Below, one piece after another: positions 55,962 to 64,000 of a stretch of 64,000 nt of DNA (its first letter is position 1; every line of letters begins with the position of its first letter). Made by a program: the position numbers and the translations under genes. The stretch lies in NCBI GenBank assembly GCA_023678885.1, contig CM043001.1, positions 28,897,867 through 28,961,866 of the forward strand, in the 5' to 3' direction. Under the pieces are notes generated by a model, which saw nothing but the letters and a program-made list of their open reading frames with translations, was not told where the DNA came from and made no database searches. The stretch is from Pogostemon cablin. Its lineage: Eukaryota; Streptophyta; Magnoliopsida; Lamiales; Lamiaceae.

Positions 55962-57016
55962 TGTTGGGATAAACACACGAATAATCAAATAATAAACTAT
56001 TCGTCTACGCAGCGGAATGATCAATTATCCCTCTCTTGTGTGAATCTAGCAGGAAACAATCCTAATAATAATATGCACGATAAAGCAAGCAATCAACAAT
56101 GCACGACACAAGCAATTTAACGTGGAAAACCTCCTCAATGTGAGAAGGTAAAAAACCACGGGACCGAAGCCCACCAAAAACTTCACTATGAGATAAAATT
56201 CAAGAGTTACAATCTGCCACCACAGACGTACTACCACAAATGTATCAAGACACTCAATACTTGATAACAAACAACGAGATTAGAAAGACCTCACCAAACT
56301 ACGCAAACTGACGTTCTGAGTTCGCAACTGTAGAACCCTCAGAATCCGATCTCCACCGTCCAGAATCAACCTCTATGAGTCCTAAACGTGCTGTCCAAGT
56401 TACAGCTCGATCCAACGGTTAGTTTGTGAGAAACGGCTCTTTCCCCTCGACTGCACAGAACATAATCGCCCAAAAGACCTGCTTCTGTTTTCGGCTGATT
56501 TCCGTCAACACAAAGCTCAAACCACGATCTCCACCGTTCAGAATCAACCCCTATGAGTTCTGAACGTGCTGTTCAAATTACAGCTTGATCCAACGGTTAG
56601 TTTGTGAGAAACGTCTCTTTCCTCTCAACCGCGCAGAACTGAATCGCCCAAAACCTGCTTCTGTTTTTGGCTGATTTCCGTCAACACAAAGCTCCAAACA
56701 CGATCTCCACCGTTCAGAATATACCTCCACAAGTTCCGAACGTGCTGACCAAGATTCAGCTCGATCCGATGGTTGAAACTGTTGATATTGCTTCTGCAAT
56801 ATTATCTTACAATGATGAAGATGAAGAGAGAAAGGTGGGAGTAGGTGGCAGCTCTTCTTTTTCTTTTTCTCAATTGTGGTGGAGCTGATCTATCACATTC
56901 CTACTTATTCCCATCAATGACTTATGTGACAATATAACCTAAGTATTGGGCCTACTTGGGCTTTTCCACCTTGTTGGATATTGGGCTCTTCACATATTTG
57001 GAAACCCAACCCAACA
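55962..57016 (-). repeat. 5' LTR of the copia element
   Basis: 1055 bp, same length and apparently the same sequence as 50850-51904. Its promoter points leftward into gag-pol, antisense to the NLR. Confidence 0.95.
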
Positions 57017-57021
57017 CAACT

Positions 57022-58465
57022 TTGGGTTGCCGAGGGGTTTATAAAACCAAACGGAGCCCAAATGTTGGAAGATATTGCACAGGGTTACTTAGAGGATCTT
57101 GTAGACAGGAATCTCTTTTTAGTAGGTGGGCGTCGTCACAACGGAAGCATTAAATCGTGTCGAGTTCATGATCTTATAAGAGAGCTATGCTTGAAGATAT
57201 GTGAAAAGGAGAAGTTCTGCTGCATGATGAATGAGCTCGACGCTTCCCAAAGCATACAGAGGGAGCGTCGTCTCATTCTTCATCACCACATTTCAGAAGA
57301 GCACAACTCTCACTTGCTTCGTGCCTTGCAACCAGCATCACAGCTTGCTCGTTCGCTGGTTTGCAAATCAATCAAGGAGGCTCCAATCAAATTAAAACTG
57401 CTGAGAGTATGGATCAAAGCTGAGAATTGCTCCTCAGAATCCATATTTCAGAATTTTAACCTGAGGTTCCTCAGTATTGAATTCTGGAATTTCACCACGT
57501 TCAGGATTCCTTCTTCAATATCACTGTTTTGGAATCTTCAGACTTTGGTTATTAGACATGATAACTACACTCTGTTGCCTGTGGTAATCGAAATCTGGAA
57601 CATGCCACAGCTCAGGCATGTAGTCTGCGACGAGATTCGTCTCTCCTATCCCCCTCAGACCAACGAAAAGCATGAAGACAGGGTTGTTCTAACAAACTTG
57701 CAGACGATTTCATTACCAGTGAACTTCAGGTGGAGTGAGGAAGTTGGCAAGAGAATTCCCAACATCAGGAAGTTGAGCCTACTCTACGATTGTATAGAGG
57801 ATGGCCAAGACAGTCGCTTGCGTTTCCAGCTCCACAATCTGTGTGGCTTGCGTAAGCTCGTCTCACTCAACATTCAGTTCCCGGACTTCAAACCTCGGAA
57901 CCTCCCTGTTCGCTACTCGCGGTTGGATTACGCTTCCAGGGAGAATCTCAGACTCCCCTACTCGTTAAAAAAGCTTTCATTATCAAACTCCTATCTTCAG
58001 TGGCAGGATATGACAATCCTGATAGGCTCGTTGCCTCATCTCGAAGTTCTTAAACTGGACTCCATCCTGGGACAGAAGTGGAGTCTCATCAACGGACAGT
58101 TTCCTCGTCTGAAGTTCTTACAGCTACACAGCTGTGATCTGGCTGCTTGGACTGCTGACAACAGCCATTTCCCTGTCCTGGAAAAGCTTGTTCTTCGAAA
58201 GTTGAGGCATTTGAAAGAGATCCCTTCGGACATTGGAGAAATAATGACACTGGAAGTCATAAGTGTGGATTTGAGCAGTAAGAGTGCTGCTGTTTCAGCA
58301 GTGAGAATCAAGAACGAACAGGTGGATATGGGAAACGAAGGTCTTCAATTACAAATCTTTGCTGACAGTGGCATTGCTAGTTTCAGAGAAATGGTGGAAA
58401 AAGAAGGGTTGGCAATCGATCGTGTTGAATTTGGCCTATTGACCCCAAAGTCCTTATTTCTATAG
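57022..58465 (+). pseudogene. NLR-3, 3' part (MHD-equivalent motif and LRR)
   Basis: Continues NLR-3 after the insertion. The frame resumes inside a Q-L-W codon run (VQLW in the paralogues), then VAEGFIKPNG, VHD (about residue 461 of the joined frame), a leucine-rich repeat region and the family's C-terminal pattern (HFPVLEKLVL, EIPSDIGEI). It ends at TAG 58463-58465. No other lesion is seen in either part, so the retrotransposon is the only inactivating event. Confidence 0.9.
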
Positions 58466-59049
58466 ATTTTTGTATTGCTTTTTGTGCTCTGTAAGAGTTT
58501 AATTCCGAGTTTTCTTTATCTTTAATTTTTATTTTATTTTATTAATTGTATTGGAGTAGTTTATTAAATGCTGCTCATATTTTAGATTTTTGTAGAAGTA
58601 GACATGGTTAAATTTCTACATTATTTATCTAAAAAAATGTTAAAAATAAAGAATTTTATCTTACATTTAAGATGATACCTTACAGGGTTTTTATCATTTT
58701 AATCCGTACTAACTAATATACATATAAGGGATTTTTTTTCTTACATATTAAAATATTATTATACCAAAAATATTATATCCACGGAGGGAGTCCTTGCTTT
58801 AATTAACTTTTTCATAGTTGATTGAACAATTTTTTAAGCAAAATCTGTGAAGTGGAGAAGGGTCCTAAAGACTAAAATATTCTTATAAACTAATAATTGA
58901 GGCCATTTGTTCCATTAATCTACGTGGCAACCAATTATTCAGTGTCCTAAAAAGAAGAATCAATATCACATAAATCAAACACAGATTCAATCACTTCCCA
59001 AGAACAATCCGTTCCACTTCATTTCTGAAATTCGAAAGAAAGATTAGAG
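58466..59049. other. NLR-3 3' flank and promoter relic of NLR-4
   Basis: AT-rich. A lone Stowaway-like end (CACGGAGGGAGT, 58780). The leader just before 59050 matches the NLR-3 leader. Confidence 0.55.
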
Positions 59050-59282
59050 ATGGCAGCTTATGCAGCTCTAGTTTCTCTAACGAACAACATTGAGCAAATC
59101 AAGTGTCACCCTCGCCTTTCCACTTGTTTTCGCAAGAAACAGATCGAATCACTTGGCGAAAAGCTTCATTTCTTGGTTATTTTGTGGAGCACTATAATTC
59201 ACTTGGAGGCAGCAAAGAAGCCGAAGATCTGGAAAGCCAGATTGCAACTGCAGCTCATGAGGCTGAAGAAGTAATCTAATCT
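59050..59282 (+). pseudogene. NLR-4, truncated 5' fragment
   Basis: Starts MAAYAALVSLTNNIEQIK and follows NLR-3 closely for about 40 codons. It then shifts frame near 59170-59190; the shifted frame recovers SKEAEDLESQIATAAHEAEE. A GAA-to-TAA nonsense change in the EDVIE motif follows (near 59277). The homology then stops abruptly and the sequence becomes a copy of the LNK 3' untranslated region. No NB-ARC or LRR remains. Confidence 0.88.
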
Positions 59283-59404
59283 GTAGAACATAAGCACCAT
59301 GTACAGAAAGGACCTTTAGCATGCAAAAGAATTACTCCTGTTTTTGTTGTCATAGCTTTGTTTTTCTTGCTCTTCTAGTAGAGTGCAATGGAAGGAGGTT
59401 GATA
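59283..59404 (+). other. duplicated LNK 3'-UTR segment
   Basis: ACATGTACAGAAAGGACC-like sequence, ATTACTCCTGTTTTTGTTGT, ATAGCTTTGTTT and AGTAGAGTGCA(G/A)TGGA match 48859-48970 at roughly 85-90% by eye, same orientation. It is a relic of a duplicated block, joined directly to the NLR-4 fragment. Confidence 0.8.
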
Positions 59405-60187
59405 ACTATAAAAGTAGATGCAGAGGAAAAATTTGTTGTTCTCTTATTCCAATTCACGACAACAAGAAGGATATATATATATACACAAATATAACATAAT
59501 CCCTAAACTAAGGAATGGCTTTATTCCTTGATAAAAGGAATTAATGCACTAAGAATTACTTTATTTCTTGATATAAGGAATTGATGTTTTATTCCTTAAT
59601 ATAAGGAATTGCTTTATTCCTTGATACGCCCCCGCAAAATTGACGTGCCATCAGCCACAGAAATTTTGGATCGAAGTTTACAAAATCGAGCTCGAGATAA
59701 CGGCTTGGTGAGTAAATAGCAAGTTGATCGATAGTACTAACATATGCTACCTAGAAAATACCTTTGCTTGAAAGGTCCCGAACGAAATGAAGATCCAAGG
59801 CAATATGTTTCATCCTTGAATGCATTATTGGATTTAATGCGAGGCGTGTAGCACCCAAATTATCACATAAGAGTTTCGGTGATGCCGTAAGTGACAGTCC
59901 TAACTCATTGAATAATTGAAAAATCCAGCAAACTTTTGCAGCTGCGGAGGCTAATGCTCTATATTCAGCCTCTGTGGAAGATCTTGCCACTCCATGTTGT
60001 TTACGAGATCTCCAAGATATAGGCGCCGAGTCTAGAAAAATGATATAGGTAGATGTTGATTTCCCATCAGATATATTACCCCCAAAGTCTGAATCAGAGT
60101 ACGTCGAGAGTGTTAAGGAGGTGGGTATTCGAAGCAACAACCCATGATGTAAGGTGCCCTTTAAGTATCGAAAGATACGCTTAACAT
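59405..60187 (-). pseudogene. Ty1/copia 3' fragment: RNase H and part of LTR
   Basis: Minus-strand frame from 60187: VKRIFRYLKGTLHHGLLL, TYSDSDFGG, GVARSSTEAEYRALAS, LLCDNLGATRLALNP and MKHIALDLHFVRD, the copia RNase H of a different lineage (Ale/Retrofit-like) from the intact element. An in-frame TAG follows GIF (59751); coding similarity continues to about 59640 (VSTIDQLAIYSPSRYLE). A polypurine-like CGGGGGCG and an LTR-like stretch with several AAGGAATT..TTATTCCTTGATA units lie at 59500-59632. Reverse transcriptase and all upstream parts are missing. It is cut at 60188 by the gypsy LTR. Confidence 0.8.
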
Positions 60188-61854
60188 TGATAGGGGTTTT
60201 CTCAACACACAAATTAATCCTCAAGTATAAGGATATCAATTGTAGTCGCGAAGATGACCAAGTTACAATATCGAACCCACGGGACGAATAAATATCAATT
60301 TTGTGATCTTCTAGTATATTTTAGACTATGTTGGTAATTGTAAAGGTTTAATGGATAGTAACTTCTAATCGAATTAACAAAAGAAATAGCAAAAGTAGAG
60401 AGAAGTGAGTTGTGATCAATAAGAATGATAGGTAGTTCATTGGGTCATCCAGTTTCACTAGCAATTCGTATTTTCGTATGATGGTGTCCGACTCTACCCT
60501 GTGGTTTGTGGACGCATCACTAGACCATGCAAGTTTACTCTATAGACACAAGTAAATATGCGCTTGACACGTGTGAATAACATCGGAGCAAGAGATATGC
60601 TTCATCCCCCTTTCTAGGTACTACCATAATCCATTATCTTCTACGTCTAGAATCTAACCCGATTTGATCTCCCTTTTTAGGTACTATAAAGTTATACTCT
60701 TCATCCTATTCATCAACCCGAATTCAATTCAATTCATGAATATTCATATAAGACAGTTCTAATAATACTTCGGAATCCCTTCACTTAGAATTATAACAAT
60801 AAACCCTGCTCAGTAGTGAACGCACTCAATCAATAACCATGTTATGTATTCAGACTCTACACAACGATCATTGATGCACAAAACGACTATGAGTATGGAT
60901 TAAATATGCAATCTTATATAAAACAAACCACAGGTAGTGTTGTACGGAGTTTTACACACGAAACACGAATTACATCATGAAACTTTCATAACCCTAGAAC
61001 TACCAAGGTGGTTCTAGCCCATGATTGATCTAGGAACAATCATGGTTAGATTAATCATTCTTACTTGAACCTTCAGTGAACCTCTGTCACAGCCCTCCGA
61101 ATGGATCACCACCTCTACTCTTGTCTCTCCTACGATTGACGATCAAAAGCTCTCTTTATTCTCTGTATGAGCCTCCTTTTATACTTGTAATCACGTCTCT
61201 AGGGCTTGGAATGGGCTTTCTAAGTGATCTCACGCGTTTCGGCCTCGAAAATCCGGATAAGGTAAGTTCTCGCACACAGGTTCGACCACGTCAAGCAGGT
61301 CAAACCCCGAGCCACAGGTCGAACCCCAGGTCGAACCCCGCTACTGGAAGAATTCTGCACAGGTTCGACCTTCTGGACAGGTCGAACCACTTAGGTTTTG
61401 GTCGAACCCCAGGTCGAACCTCAGCACTGGACAACTCTTGCTCCCGATTCGACCAACGGGCAAGTCGAACCCCAACATCGTGGTCGAATCCTCCTTCTTG
61501 CAAACTGGTTCGACCATGGTTCGACCTGATGGCCAGGTCGAACCAACTGAGTCATGGTCGAACCCTTCTCTGTATTGTCCAGCAACGTTGGTTCGACCTG
61601 CTGGAGAGGTCGAACCCTCCTCCAGCCAGGTCGAACCCACCTACTTCTTGGGCGGTTCGCGTGGCTTCGACTCCGTCTCTTCGATTCTTGGTTCTTTCAC
61701 TCCGTTTTTACTAAGAAAACACTCAAATAGCTCCACTAACATCTGATTCATGCTATTTCACAATATATATAGGTTTTCCACCTATTTCCACATCAAAACT
61801 CTCCAAAACTAGCACAAAACATAGCGCCAAACTTGTGAATTTACACACTCATCA
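60188..61854 (-). repeat. 3' LTR of the gypsy element, about 1.67 kb
   Basis: Minus-strand start TGATGAGTGTGTAAATTC at 61854. The other end is placed at TGATAGGGG (60188), where copia homology stops; this end is approximate. It holds the GGTTCGACC array and a 'CAATATCGAACCCACGGGA' motif common in gypsy LTRs. Confidence 0.55.
61280..61650. repeat. array of at least a dozen GGTTCGACC/GGTCGAACC motifs
   Basis: About five forward GGTTCGACC and nine inverse GGTCGAACC copies in 370 bases, with spacers such as CAGGTCGAACCCCAGGTCGA. It is GC-rich amid AT-rich surroundings. Similar motifs occur in the unrelated LTR at 23740-24491. Confidence 0.8.
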
Positions 61855-63175
61855 AACCCCCAAACTTACATGTTGCTCGTCCCGAGGCAACCAATTTAAA
61901 CCACAGGAGTCGTGTATAATTCAACAAGATCAAGTACAACACATATTACACATGCCACTTCATTGAATCAAACAAGAATTACTTGCATCAAATATGTCAC
62001 TCATGTAAAATCAATCTAATCACACACCATTCGGAGCACTAAGTAATCTCACTGACAAGATAAGTCTTTACTCTCATTCACTCGTGCGTGAGGCACTATA
62101 GGCTAGTATAAACACTCATATCAATTCATATTCACGCGTAACCATAAGCTTGGCAAAGGTCTCAGAAATCAACTTACATTAGATTAACACTAGGATCACA
62201 AAGGACTTGTTTCTAGGTTGTAATGTTGGCTCTTTGGAAAGGGTAGGAAAATTTGATCATAGTAACTTAATACACTAGTAGAGAGTTACCTTGGAGGTTC
62301 TTGATTTCCCATTCGGCTTCATATTCTCCTCCAATTCTTCTCTTGCACTTGCAATTATCAATTTTCCTTCTCTTCCTTGCATCAACATCATTCTTCTTTT
62401 AATTGCTCGGGTACCAGTTATAGGCACTACCCTTCTCGAACATCGTTCGGCTGTTTCTTAGAAACTTCAAGCCCCATGTATAAGCAATTCGGGGTACCAA
62501 TTTTAGGTACTATCCCTAACAAGATTTAACCATGCATATTTCTTACCGAACCTCATTCCATCTTCCCTTTGTTCCACACTCATTCACCTTATTCTCTCTA
62601 CCAATGGATAGGGTATTTTCAAAGCTCAAATAAGGTAATTAAAGCTCGTATATCTGGCTTGCCAAAGAAAAAGCTTTTAAAAGGCTCAAACAGGGCTACC
62701 AAAGATTTATAAGATCATTAGGAAAGGTGAAATTTGGTTAAGTGACTCAATTAATCAAAAATGGCCTAAGATCATATCCTAATATTTCATCAATTGTAAG
62801 TTTCACACAAGACTCCATGCCAAGTTCTAGAATACGTTCATACGAATGATTCTCTCAAGAATAAACTATCATGATTAATCATGATGAAGGCTCAAATCCT
62901 CACATAGGTAATCAATTCCTAATACTCCTCATAGCACATAATCAAAATCAATTCCTCATGAATTCCATATACTTAACAAATTATTCATGCTCTTTCCAAA
63001 TGAAAATAAACACGTAAACATATGAATGCACATAATCAACACCCATACAGAGCAACGATACAAGATCAACTATATCAAGTACATTCCACTCACACATGAA
63101 TCACACCCAATCTGTAAAAATAAAAAGAAGAATGGGAGATAAGATGAATCGGAGAAACCAAAAGAAAACCTGAAA

Positions 63176-64000
63176 CTACTCCTTAGGAGCATCATCATCC
63201 TCATCATCATCGTCATCCTCATCCATTCTATTTTCCACAGCTCGGCACAAACTGGTAATGTGTTTGTCCATCATATCAACTCGACTACTCACTCTACCAA
63301 CACGCTCATCCAAGGCAGAATACCTTTCGTTCAGCGTGGCGTAGTTGGCGTTAGCGAGCGCGAGTTGCCTGTTCGTCTCTTGTTGTGTAGCTACCACCGC
63401 TATCAGCTGCTCATGAATTAAGCGAAGCTGCTCCCGAGTACCTGGAACTGCTCGCCGCTGCTGCGGTTCTGGAGCATGCTGAGGCGCATCATGCTGCTCT
63501 CCTTCCGGAATCTCCATCTCCGGCTGCTCCTCTACCTGATCCTCCTCTTCAGACTGCTGTGGCTGAGGTGGACGGAACTCTCCTCGATCAACAATCTGCT
63601 GTAACTCAGCCATCCTTCCCTCAGCACACATCTGTGCTACCGCTCTCCAATCACCCCCCGACTTCGCTGCCACAGATAAAGCGGTGTGTCCTAGAGAATT
63701 CATTAGTCTATTCCTTGCTTCCCGAATAGTTGTCAAGTTGCTCACGTCGAAGGGGAATATAAATTCGAAAGGCTTGACACCTCTCGTGAAAAACCAATCT
63801 CTATTTCTAAAATGGGCAAACCCTCCCTTCGCGCACGTGCTCATAATCAAATCGGGTTCTCCTTCTACTGGTGTAATGCCGGTGAGGTCCAAGTTGTAAT
63901 GCTCAGCCAAAATCGTCAATAACCCTCCAATATTCACCTTTTGAAAACCAATGGTCTTGAATCGATTCAGCTGCGCAATAAAATAGGCTCCAACGTTGAA
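63176..64000 (-). CDS. plant transposon protein of Athila type, partial
   Basis: Open from the right edge to a stop at 63176 (274 residues seen). The start lies outside the window; the frame continues above the GTG at 63935-63937. The first part (FIAQLNRFKTIGFQKVNIGG, TCAKGGFAHFRNRDWFF) resembles the 'putative plant transposon protein' domain found in Athila-type elements. Next comes a Q/E/P-rich linker, a predicted coiled coil (LIHEQLIAVVATQQETNRQ ... YSALDERVGRVSSRVDMMD) and a very acidic C-terminus (DEDDDDDEDDDAPKE). Position between pol and 3' LTR would fit the extra ORF of this lineage. Role unknown; the acidic tail is encoded by a (CAT/CTC)n-like microsatellite. Confidence 0.55.
   Translation of the reverse strand, partial: FNVGAYFIAQLNRFKTIGFQKVNIGGLLTILAEHYNLDLTGITPVEGEPDLIMSTCAKGGFAHFRNRDWFFTRGVKPFEFIFPFDVSNLTTIREARNRLMNSLGHTALSVAAKSGGDWRAVAQMCAEGRMAELQQIVDRGEFRPPQPQQSEEEDQVEEQPEMEIPEGEQHDAPQHAPEPQQRRAVPGTREQLRLIHEQLIAVVATQQETNRQLALANANYATLNERYSALDERVGRVSSRVDMMDKHITSLCRAVENRMDEDDDDDEDDDAPKE

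Larger units (their letters stand above)
50850..57016 (-). mobile_element. complete Ty1/copia (Tork/Tnt1-like) retrotransposon
   Basis: 6167 bp. The 1055-bp LTRs (50850-51904 and 55962-57016) both begin TGTTGGGATAAACACACG and end CCCAACCCAACA. CAACT flanks each side (50845-50849 and 57017-57021). The primer-binding site, polypurine tract and a full-length polyprotein are all present on the minus strand. The LTRs have equal length and look identical wherever I compared them, so the insertion is very recent and the element may still be able to move. Confidence 0.97.
60188..64000 (-). mobile_element. Athila-like Ty3/gypsy element, 3' half, runs off right edge
   Basis: On the minus strand: an open ORF entering from the right edge, about 1.3 kb of non-coding sequence, a polypurine-like AAGTTTGGGGGTTTG (61855-61870), then the 3' LTR. 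CCCCCAAACTTACATGTTGC and TCGTCCCGAGGCAACC beside the LTR (plus strand) are hallmarks of this group. Inserted into the copia RNase H fragment. Confidence 0.6.

Noticed and set aside
61280..61650. tRNA or RNA polymerase III genes suggested by the B-box-like GGTTCGACC
   Set aside because: No A-box, no cloverleaf and no terminator spacing; the motif is simply arrayed in an LTR.
61076..61746. Arg/Ser/Pro-rich frames with repeated RSNP/FDL units
   Set aside because: Translation of the GGTTCGACC array in the LTR.
1..64000. CRISPR arrays, bacterial operons, rRNA or organelle inserts
   Set aside because: No spaced identical repeats of the right type and no ribosomal or organelle-like sequence recognised; the DNA is plant nuclear throughout.

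Overview
The window is nuclear DNA of a flowering plant, very probably an asterid eudicot of the Lamiales type. Evidence: spliced plant genes with GT-AG introns (a kinesin-light-chain-related TPR gene and an LNK-type clock gene), a cluster of R1-like 'late blight' CC-NB-LRR genes of the form common in Lamiales and Solanales, AT-rich intergenic DNA, and many nested plant transposons. The species is inferred from family resemblance only; no search was possible.

Layout. 1-542: 5' part of a kelch-like gene on the minus strand that runs off the left edge; 18817-20082: its intact paralogue. The upstream region of the first copy is split by a 2.1 kb hAT-like element (627-2716), which itself holds two MITEs. 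3644-14821: an apparent solo LTR with a GTACA target duplication, split by a 9.5 kb Helitron (4397-13945). 14888-18650: degraded LTR retrotransposon pieces, including an antisense reading frame of the 'putative gypsy-type' family. 20083-23205: gene-free AT-rich DNA with a MITE and a second Helitron-like 3' end. 23209-27810: a complete PIF/Harbinger transposon flanked by TTA, encoding a Myb/SANT-like protein (frameshifted near its C-terminus) and a transposase with an intact DDE triad, and carrying a solo LTR.

28539-31032 is the three-exon KLCR gene. 35395-59282 is a resistance-gene cluster. Two intact 882-residue NLR paralogues (35395-38043, 39341-41989) are followed by an eight-exon LNK clock coactivator gene (44936-48738) with three perfect G-boxes upstream. 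Next comes a third NLR, split by a very young Tork-type Ty1/copia element (50850-57016, equal-length LTRs that look identical, CAACT target duplication). A fourth NLR survives only as a broken 5' fragment fused to a copy of the LNK 3' untranslated region. From 59405 to the right edge lie a copia RNase H fragment and the 3' half of a minus-strand Athila-like Ty3/gypsy element.

The host genes do not form one pathway. The coherent stories are the birth and death of NLR paralogues around a clock gene, and layer upon layer of dateable transposon insertions. I found no clearly novel system. The strongest leads are the freshly split NLR, the NLR/LNK chimeric scar, the nearly complete Harbinger element with Myb-type CCGTT clusters ahead of both of its genes, the Helitron inside an LTR, and the arrays of GGTTCGACC motifs shared by two unrelated LTRs.
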